A stretch of DNA of 46,912 bases, taken from positions 1-46,912 of the forward strand of contig CAZIJQ010000016.1 of the NCBI GenBank assembly GCA_964539785.1, written 5' to 3'. This DNA comes from JABMPO01 sp964539785 (GTDB lineage: Bacteria; Fidelibacterota; Marinisomatia; Marinisomatales; TCS56). Shown here one piece after another: positions 40,748-46,912 of the stretch. Position 1 is the stretch's first letter, and each line of letters starts with the position of its first letter. Both the position numbers and the translations under genes were made by a program. The notes beneath the pieces were generated by a model. It was given only the letters and a program-made list of their open reading frames with translations. It had not been told where the DNA came from and ran no database searches.

Positions 40748-42101
40748 CTTAACAATAACACACGAGTCGCTATGGGATAGCGCCCGCGAGCTGCTTAAAA
40801 AAGCAGTTCCGGGACACGCCTTCAGCACCTGGTTAGATCCAATTACTCCGATTGGAATAACCGACACAGAATTAATTTTAGAGGTTCCCAACCAGTTTTT
40901 CTTTGAATGGATCGAAAGTCATTACACAACGCTGATTGAAAGAATATTACAGGATAATTTTCAGGGCGATATCAAAGTAAAATACACCGTTTCGCCAGAG
41001 AGCGGAAAATTGAACAGCGATATTACTGGAGCGCCATTGGTTGGTGTTCCAAAATCACCAGCACCCTCCCCGCAACTTAATGCACACTATACCTTAAAGA
41101 GTTTTATCGAAGGAGCCAACAACCAGTTTGCCCGCGCCGCCGCAACATCGGTGGCGGAGAACCCCGGCCAACCAAACTTTAATCCACTGGTTATCTACGG
41201 CGGTGTCGGACTGGGTAAAACCCATTTGATGCATGCCATTGGAAATCACATTACTCAATTGCATCCGGATCTGAAAATGATTTGCGCCACCAGTGAAAAA
41301 TTCACGCTGGATTTTATATCATCAATTCAGAAAAACAGTACGCTGAGTTTTTCCAAGCGCTACCGCAGCGCTGATGTACTGTTAATCGATGATATTCAAT
41401 TTTTTCAGAATAAAGAACAGACCCAGGAGCAGTTTTTCCACACCTTCAATGAATTATACCAGGCCGGTAAGCAAATTGTTATGACTGCTGATCGCTACCC
41501 GGGCGAAATGAGCGGTTTACAGGATCGTCTCCTTTCGCGCTTCCGTTCCGGGCTGGCTGTTGATATTCAGCCACCGGATTTTGAAGTGCGGGTTGCAATT
41601 CTAATGGATAAAGCAGAGCAAAATGGATTGGACCTGCCCTATGACATTGTTGAGTTCATGGCTACCCACATCAAAAACAATGTTCGTGAGTTGGAAAGCA
41701 CTATCATTCGAATCCTGGCCCATTCTTCCCTGACCAACAGAGAAATAGATATCACAATGGTCAAACAAGCGGTCAAAGATCGTTTGGGTAAACAATTTAT
41801 CACCGAACTTACCATTGAGGATATCATTGGCAGGGTTGCCGAGGCGACCAATTTCAGCGAACAGAACCTGGTTAGCGCCAGCCGCAAAAAACCACTGGTT
41901 GAGGCCCGCCAGATGGCCATGTATCTGAGCCGAGAAATCCTGGGATCACCGCTGGTGGAACTGGGAATGCATTTCGGCGGACGGGATCACACAACCGTGT
42001 TACACGCCTGTCGCAGTATTGAGCGACGCTCGAAAAGCGAGCCCCGGATTAAGCAATTAGTGACGAAATTAAAACAGGAACTGACCTTTCCCTTGACTTA
42101 G
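40740..42101 (+). CDS. dnaA: Chromosomal replication initiator DnaA
   Basis: DnaA has 453 residues from the GTG at 40740. Domain I begins ITHESLWDSARELLKKAVPGHAFSTWLDPI, and the linker is short. The AAA+ domain has NPLVIYGGVGLGKTHLMHAIGNH (Walker A), LLIDDIQFF (Walker B) and LLSRFRSGL (arginine finger/sensor). Domain IV carries the DNA-recognition motif GMHFGGRDHTTVLHACRSI. The frame is open back to a TTG at 40713, but those first residues would be encoded by DnaA boxes and do not fit the family, so the GTG is preferred. lexA follows after 32 bases, an unusual neighbour; dnaN is not downstream. Confidence 0.97.
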   Translation: MDNLTITHESLWDSARELLKKAVPGHAFSTWLDPITPIGITDTELILEVPNQFFFEWIESHYTTLIERILQDNFQGDIKVKYTVSPESGKLNSDITGAPLVGVPKSPAPSPQLNAHYTLKSFIEGANNQFARAAATSVAENPGQPNFNPLVIYGGVGLGKTHLMHAIGNHITQLHPDLKMICATSEKFTLDFISSIQKNSTLSFSKRYRSADVLLIDDIQFFQNKEQTQEQFFHTFNELYQAGKQIVMTADRYPGEMSGLQDRLLSRFRSGLAVDIQPPDFEVRVAILMDKAEQNGLDLPYDIVEFMATHIKNNVRELESTIIRILAHSSLTNREIDITMVKQAVKDRLGKQFITELTIEDIIGRVAEATNFSEQNLVSASRKKPLVEARQMAMYLSREILGSPLVELGMHFGGRDHTTVLHACRSIERRSKSEPRIKQLVTKLKQELTFPLT

Positions 42102-42132
42102 TATATATTTCCAGCGTACTATCTCTGTACGC
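42093..42132 (+). promoter_or_regulatory. lexA promoter with candidate LexA operator (SOS box)
   Basis: Between dnaA and lexA, TTGACT (42093-42098) and TACTAT (42117-42122) form a promoter with an 18-base spacer. A perfect inverted repeat GCGTAC-N7-GTACGC (42114-42132) covers the -10 box and ends one base before the lexA ATG. LexA normally represses its own gene from such a site. The predicted RNA start would leave only about 5 untranslated bases. Confidence 0.55.
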
Positions 42133-42133
42133 C

Positions 42134-42727
42134 ATGCACCTTACAAAAAAACAGTCCAGCATTCTTCGATTTCTAAAAGAACATATATCCGAGCATGGTT
42201 TTTCACCAACTTTTGATGAAATAGCTCAGCGATTCGGTTTCAAATCCAAAGGTACGGTTTATAAGCACATTAATGCGCTAAAGACCAAGGGAGCAATTTC
42301 TCAGGAGCACAACCGTGTTCGTGGAATCGAAATAGTCGAAGATATACGGGAAAATACTCTGCCAATTCTTGGTGTGGTGGCTGCCGGACAACCAATCGCA
42401 GCTGTGGAAAACCCGGAATATATTCAGGTCCCGCCAGAATTTGTATCTGCGGGAGAGCATTACATTTTGCGGGTCAGCGGTGAATCCATGATCGATGAGC
42501 ACATTGCCGATGGCGATCTGGTGGTGGTAAACCGCTACCGCACGCCCCGCGAAGGCGATACGATTGTTGCCTTGATCGACAATAGCGACGCCACCATAAA
42601 AACCCTTTACCGTCGTGACGAGTTGGTGGAATTACGCCCGGCCAACCGCACCCAGCAACCCCAGGTTTATAGTCCCGACCGGGTAGCGGTAAACGGGGTG
42701 GTAGTTGGGGTTTTGCGCAAATACTGA
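42134..42727 (+). CDS. lexA: LexA repressor / SOS self-cleaving regulator
   Basis: This 197-residue LexA has a winged-helix DNA-binding domain (KKQSSILRFLKEHISEHGFSPTFDEIAQRFG, then SKGTVYKHINALKTKGAI). The self-cleavage site is Ala84-Gly85 (GVVAAGQP). The S24-type catalytic pair is Ser118 (VSGESMIDEHI) and Lys156 (DATIKTLYR). RecA-stimulated cleavage would switch on DNA-damage genes. The recognition helix residues (SKGTVYKHI) differ from E. coli, in line with a different operator. It follows dnaA by 32 bases and has its own promoter-like sequence. Confidence 0.97.
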   Translation: MHLTKKQSSILRFLKEHISEHGFSPTFDEIAQRFGFKSKGTVYKHINALKTKGAISQEHNRVRGIEIVEDIRENTLPILGVVAAGQPIAAVENPEYIQVPPEFVSAGEHYILRVSGESMIDEHIADGDLVVVNRYRTPREGDTIVALIDNSDATIKTLYRRDELVELRPANRTQQPQVYSPDRVAVNGVVVGVLRKY

Positions 42728-42791
42728 AGCGCCCCCCAAAGCACTGCCTTTTTCCCTTGCTTCGGTAAATAAATTTTAATCAATCGAGTGC

Positions 42792-42827
42792 TTGACATAC
42801 AAAAGAACTGTTTTATATATTGAGTTC
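42792..42827 (+). promoter_or_regulatory. Promoter candidate of the large secreted protein gene
   Basis: A consensus -35 TTGACA (42792-42797) is followed by TATATT (42816-42821, spacer 18) or TATATA (42814-42819, spacer 16). An inverted repeat GAACT-N13-AGTTC (42805-42809 and 42823-42827) brackets the -10 region and could be an operator. The gene start lies about 100 bases downstream with an AGGGAG ribosome binding site. Confidence 0.55.
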
Positions 42828-42924
42828 ACTTATTCAGCAAAGGGAGGGGAATAAAGCGCCCCAGTGCTGCGCACCCAAAAGATTTACAATTGAATAAACA
42901 ATAACGTAAACAGGGAGAACCACG

Positions 42925-45900
42925 ATGAAGTATTTTGCTAAAACCGTAGTGTTTTTGACACTATTTGCTTTTTCCTTTTCATACGCAGATGTATTAATAA
43001 ACGAATTTGATACAAATACATCTTCATCAGAATATTTAGAGCTATTCAACACAACCGGCGCAGACATTGACCTCGCTGCCAGCGGTTATGTGCTTGTATT
43101 TGTCAATGGATATGATGACAAAGCCTATCAGGCAACTGATCTGACAGGGACGCTTCCGGCGAACGGATTTTTTGTTATAGCCGAATCAGGCGTCACTGAA
43201 GTCGAGGGCTACACACCAGACCAAAACGGTACTTGGACAAGTTTTCAAAACGGTACCGATGGTGTGGCACTCGTTCTTGGAGCAGCAGCATCCGATTTCC
43301 CTGGAGATGATTTATTTAGCGTTGAGCTCGCAGCAGCAACTGGCGCGAGCCAATTAGACGCGATAATCTATGATGATGCAACCAGCGATACCGGTCTCGA
43401 AACAGAGTTTGGTTTAACAGGTATACTCATCATTAATGGATCCTCCGGTTCTTCTTCAAGAGTAACTGATGGACAAGGAGGCGCAGCTTACGCCAATACA
43501 GATTGGCACATTACGGCCACGCGGACCCCCGGCGCTACAAACGTAGCTGCCCCACCAACATACACTCCCTATACAATTGCCCAGATTCAGGATACAACTG
43601 GAACGGGCGCGGACGGCTCGGCTCACGACGGTGAATATGTGGAAACATATGGCGTCGTAACCGCCGCAACCTCGTATTCATATTGGCTCCAGAATGGAAC
43701 CGGAGCCTGGAATGGTGTCTATGTTTATGCCAGTGGCGGAACCGTGGGTGATAGTATAACGGTTGTTGGCACGGTAGATGAGTATTATGGACTCACTGAA
43801 ATTAAGAATCTTACCAGCACAACTGTTCATGCCAGTGGCGTAACACTGCCAGCAGCCACAGTACTTACAACCGCAGCTGCCGGCGCTGAAGCCTATGAGG
43901 GTGTTCTTATCAACGTCAGTGGTACCTGTACTGATAATGACATCGGTAACGGTGAATGGGAGCTGGATGATGGCTCTGGTGTCCTGGTTGTGGATGATAT
44001 CTTTTTCGATGTACTTCCAACCGTCGGTTATGAATATGACGTCACCGGTCCACAGACCTATAGTTACAGCGCTTACAAAATTGAGCCCCGTGATGCCGAT
44101 GATGTCGTTGAGACAGTCACAGATCTCAATGAACCCAACGACAACCTGGCTACGGCCACGGCAATTGCCGGCAATGATACGCTTGACGGCATTATTGACC
44201 CGGCCGACGACGTTGACTTCTTTACCTTTACACTTACCGAAGAATCAGAAGTCACAATCGATTTGTTTATTTCCGGTTATTCCAGTCTCGATGGGGAAGT
44301 AGCCCTTTTCAGTTCTGACAGCACCAATCTTGACAGCGATGATTCCGGTTTTAGTGGCGGCGACGAGCAGGTTGTTGCTGTGCTTGACGCTGGAACCTAT
44401 TATATCGGTGCTGCCGATTGGAGCGATCTCCGTGCTTCCACCGGTGCCTATGCCCTCGGTTTCTTTGCCGAACCGTATGCCGGTGCACCCCAGGGTTCCA
44501 CATGTGACGACCCAATCGCACTGACTCTCCCGGCTGTTGCCCTGGCCGGCACAACCGAAGGTTTTGGCGACGACTATGGTACCTCGCCCTGCAACAGTAG
44601 TTACATGGGCGGCGATGACATTGTTTATGAATTCACCCTGGCGGAAGACGGTTACCTGACCGGCGCCGTAGATGGTAGCTGGGCTGGCTTGCATATTCTG
44701 GATGATTGTCCCGATGCTTCGCCAACCTGTATCGCCAGCGGAACAGGTTCCAGCGGTGGTGGTTTCAGTTTAGTACCCATAACCGCCGGCACTTATTATG
44801 CAATAGTCTCTAACTGGCCGTCACCACAATTTATTACATTCACGCTTGATCTCAGTTTTGATACCTCCCTCCCGCAGGGTACAGAGTGTGATAACCCCTT
44901 TGTTTATGGTGCAGTAAACGATCCTGCGGTTGTTGATACTTTATTAGCTGGTGAAATCTGGTGGTACAGCTTTGATGTAGTAGAGGAACTGGCGTCCCTG
45001 ACCGTTTCACTGTGCGGTACTGAGTTTGATTCCAAGCTTGGAGTTTGGGAATCCTGTGATTCTACCGACTATATTGCCTATAATGATGATGGCTGCTCAG
45101 GTTACCCAACGGGCAGTTCTTATGCTTCCGAAATAGTAATGGTCGATGTGGCACCGGGGACCTATTATGCCAAAGTCTATGGCTATAGCAGCTCTTCTAA
45201 TGGTGAGTATACCCTGGCAATCACCGGTGAAACAGTGTTAGTTGCACCTGATTTTGTCGTTACCTCCATGACCATGGACGCCGACACCCTGAACGTGGTT
45301 GTAACTAACCAGGGTACCGCCGATTCACCAGGCTACTATGGAACCGATTATCACGGTCTGTATATTGATGGTGTCTACCAGGGTTATGTTGTCGAATCCG
45401 GCGTCGCCCTGGCAATAGGCGCTTCTCATACCTATTCGGTCGGACCATTCAATTACTACTCGCTGGGTGATTCCGGTGACTTTGAGATCGTCTTCGAATG
45501 TGATACGGATGATGATGTTCTGGAGCTGGATGAGACCAATAATCTGGATACCCTGGAAATTCATATCGATCTGCCCCCGGCAGCGCCGATTAATTTTGTT
45601 GCCGAAGGTGGTCCCGGGTTTAATGATCTGATGTGGGAACCCTCACCGGAAGATCTGTTGCCACCGGCACCAGTTGGTATGATCAACAACGTTGATATGA
45701 AACGTGAAAAACCTGAATTGACCACCGATCGTTCCAATGTTCTTGCTGACAAACGACTTGCACTTGGTATTCGTCCGTTTACCAGAACCCAGGGAGACAG
45801 CTGTGAAAATCCACTTGTTGCCCTGGCGGACACCAACTCAGCCCCCTATCAGCCGGTGTGGTACGAATACACCGCCACTATGGACGGCCACATTATTGTA

Positions 45901-46912
45901 ACCTCTGATATTCTAAGTCAGACCACCGACACAAAAGTCTATGTTTACAGCGATTGTGCTGGAACTGAAATTGGCTATGATGATGATGGCGGAACCGGCT
46001 ATACTTCTGTGTTTGCGTGGAATGTTGCAACTGGCACAACTTATTACATTTACTGGGACGATTACTGGTCTTCAGCGGCATTCGACTGGGAACTGATCGA
46101 GAATACTGGCCCGTTACCAGCCCCCGACCTGGCGGTTACCGCTTTCTGGTCTTCGGCCGATACTGTCTTTGCCGAAGTATCTAATATCGGTACCGATGAT
46201 GCCGGTAGCAGTAATTCCTGCCACTGGTATGTTAATGGAGTGGACGTTGGCTACGCCTATACATCCGCTCTGGCGGCTGGCGAAAGCGACACAATCGGCC
46301 TGTATGGTTTGACGTACGCTAATTTTGGTCCGGATACACTGGAGATTGGTGTAGAACTCGATTACTGGGATTATTACACCGAACTCGATGAAGAAAACTT
46401 GTTTATCTGGGATACAGATTTCGTCGTTCCGGTTCCCGATTATCTGCCCACCTACAACGTCTATCGCGAAGAAACTACCCGGGAATTTGTCCTGATTGTA
46501 GAAGATCTGGACGCAGACGACTGGGCTTTCAATGGTTACTATCGTGACGGTGACGTAGTTGGTGGTACGGAATACTGCTACTATGCTACCCAGAATCTAC
46601 CGGATGCGTCCGAATCAGTAGCGTCCAATGAAGACTGTGCAACAGCCGATCCGGCTGGTGCCGTGGAAGGTGTCGTTACCGATATGGCAACAACACTGCC
46701 AATGGTAGGTGTCTCAGTAGAGGTCACCACCATTGATGGCGATTTCATCGCTCTGGACTCCACCGATGCCGATGGTTATTACCTGGTTGAGTATCTACCA
46801 CTGGGCTTCAGCGAGATCGGTTTCCATGCCACCGGTTTCCATGCCGCCGGTTTCGGGATCGTTATTACTGACGGCGACACAGTCGAACAGAATATCACCC
46901 TGGTGCCCGACA
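42925..46912 (+). CDS. Giant secreted modular protein (LTD, OB-like, PPC, CARDB, FN3, carboxypeptidase-regulatory domains), incomplete
   Basis: An open frame of at least 1329 codons runs off the right edge. It starts with a signal peptide (residues 1-21, ending FSFSYA). Modules in order, with rough residues: lamin-tail domain (22-205, VLINEFDTNTSSSEYLELFN), an OB-like domain as in ExeM/YhcR-type nucleases (213-395), PPC-like domain (400-516, NEPNDNLATATAIAG and DFFTFTL), two more PPC-like Cys-containing domains (526-645 and 652-769), CARDB (776-882), a first FN3 half (884-905), a PPC-like domain (959-1062), CARDB (1068-1166), the remaining FN3 strands (1170-1242) and a carboxypeptidase-regulatory beta-sandwich (1244 on). 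No catalytic domain is seen in the window. It is an adhesin-like or secreted-enzyme scaffold; a C-terminal sorting signal may lie beyond the edge. Confidence 0.9.
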   Translation, partial: MKYFAKTVVFLTLFAFSFSYADVLINEFDTNTSSSEYLELFNTTGADIDLAASGYVLVFVNGYDDKAYQATDLTGTLPANGFFVIAESGVTEVEGYTPDQNGTWTSFQNGTDGVALVLGAAASDFPGDDLFSVELAAATGASQLDAIIYDDATSDTGLETEFGLTGILIINGSSGSSSRVTDGQGGAAYANTDWHITATRTPGATNVAAPPTYTPYTIAQIQDTTGTGADGSAHDGEYVETYGVVTAATSYSYWLQNGTGAWNGVYVYASGGTVGDSITVVGTVDEYYGLTEIKNLTSTTVHASGVTLPAATVLTTAAAGAEAYEGVLINVSGTCTDNDIGNGEWELDDGSGVLVVDDIFFDVLPTVGYEYDVTGPQTYSYSAYKIEPRDADDVVETVTDLNEPNDNLATATAIAGNDTLDGIIDPADDVDFFTFTLTEESEVTIDLFISGYSSLDGEVALFSSDSTNLDSDDSGFSGGDEQVVAVLDAGTYYIGAADWSDLRASTGAYALGFFAEPYAGAPQGSTCDDPIALTLPAVALAGTTEGFGDDYGTSPCNSSYMGGDDIVYEFTLAEDGYLTGAVDGSWAGLHILDDCPDASPTCIASGTGSSGGGFSLVPITAGTYYAIVSNWPSPQFITFTLDLSFDTSLPQGTECDNPFVYGAVNDPAVVDTLLAGEIWWYSFDVVEELASLTVSLCGTEFDSKLGVWESCDSTDYIAYNDDGCSGYPTGSSYASEIVMVDVAPGTYYAKVYGYSSSSNGEYTLAITGETVLVAPDFVVTSMTMDADTLNVVVTNQGTADSPGYYGTDYHGLYIDGVYQGYVVESGVALAIGASHTYSVGPFNYYSLGDSGDFEIVFECDTDDDVLELDETNNLDTLEIHIDLPPAAPINFVAEGGPGFNDLMWEPSPEDLLPPAPVGMINNVDMKREKPELTTDRSNVLADKRLALGIRPFTRTQGDSCENPLVALADTNSAPYQPVWYEYTATMDGHIIVTSDILSQTTDTKVYVYSDCAGTEIGYDDDGGTGYTSVFAWNVATGTTYYIYWDDYWSSAAFDWELIENTGPLPAPDLAVTAFWSSADTVFAEVSNIGTDDAGSSNSCHWYVNGVDVGYAYTSALAAGESDTIGLYGLTYANFGPDTLEIGVELDYWDYYTELDEENLFIWDTDFVVPVPDYLPTYNVYREETTREFVLIVEDLDADDWAFNGYYRDGDVVGGTEYCYYATQNLPDASESVASNEDCATADPAGAVEGVVTDMATTLPMVGVSVEVTTIDGDFIALDSTDADGYYLVEYLPLGFSEIGFHATGFHAAGFGIVITDGDTVEQNITLVPD

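Noticed and set aside
42728..42791. Terminator after lexA
   Set aside because: A C-rich stretch and a T-run are present, but no stem of convincing length precedes the T residues.
44245..44694. Minus-strand 149-codon frame in the giant protein gene
   Set aside because: It is antisense to a continuous frame with clear PPC domain motifs and is glycine/threonine-rich shadow sequence.
1..46912. tRNA, rRNA, tmRNA or CRISPR arrays
   Set aside because: I looked in all gaps of about 150 bases or more and found no cloverleaf with CCA-type end, no rRNA segment and no regularly spaced repeats.

Overview
This is chromosomal DNA around the replication origin of a Gram-negative-type bacterium. The window carries dnaA, dnaN, recF, gyrB, gyrA, a dciA-type gene, rpmH, yidD, yidC, mnmE and mnmG, plus DnaA-box-like clusters and two near-consensus parS sites. 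The YidC has a large periplasmic domain. SurA-type chaperones, lipoproteins, a LA_2272-type surface-repeat protein, a fused PFOR and a giant modular secreted protein together suggest the FCB superphylum, with Marinimicrobia/SAR406-like or Calditrichaeota-like lineages as the best guess. This placement is an inference from gene content and was not computed.

Layout. 1-1.9 kb: the end of an unknown gene with a good terminator, a CsgG-like/surface-repeat protein and a 3D-domain protein. 2.0-5.3 kb: a compact leftward sulfur operon, merR - SQR-like flavoprotein - DUF1641 - TusE/DsrC - DsrE-like, closed by a strong terminator. 5.5-9.5 kb: a DHFR-like enzyme, a double-domain M16 peptidase and an ICMT-like membrane methyltransferase. 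9.65-9.79 kb: a cluster of palindromic repeats. 9.8-16 kb: a PFOR with a dihydroorotate-dehydrogenase-like partner, then a MATE exporter. 16.1-18.2 kb, rightward: two tiny coupled ORFs, psuG, a hotdog thioesterase and arfB. 18.2-29.5 kb, leftward: a frameshifted rarD, a DUF192 lipoprotein, an HU-transmembrane-LysM fusion with a stand-alone HU, a PNP-like remnant, a yggS-type gene, gyrA, gyrB, dciA, recF and dnaN.

29.9-40.6 kb: a dense leftward block, surA - parvulin lipoprotein - mfd - mnmG - mnmE - yidC - yidD - rpmH. parS-like sites flank mnmG. From 40.7 kb rightward come dnaA and lexA, then a secreted multidomain protein of at least 1329 residues that runs off the window. Gene direction diverges at about 40.65 kb, where DnaA boxes overlap the dnaA start. 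A second DnaA-box cluster with an AT-rich tract lies upstream of dnaN at 29.6-29.9 kb, so the origin may be bipartite.

The observations most worth follow-up are these: the HU-TM-LysM protein, which could bridge nucleoid and cell wall; parS sites placed around mnmG, one overlapping the mfd start, without parAB nearby; an inverted repeat over the lexA promoter that may be a lineage-specific SOS box; rnpA missing from its usual slot; a MerR regulator with a duplicated Cys-Trp motif; and an FN3 domain apparently split by a nested module insertion in the giant surface protein.
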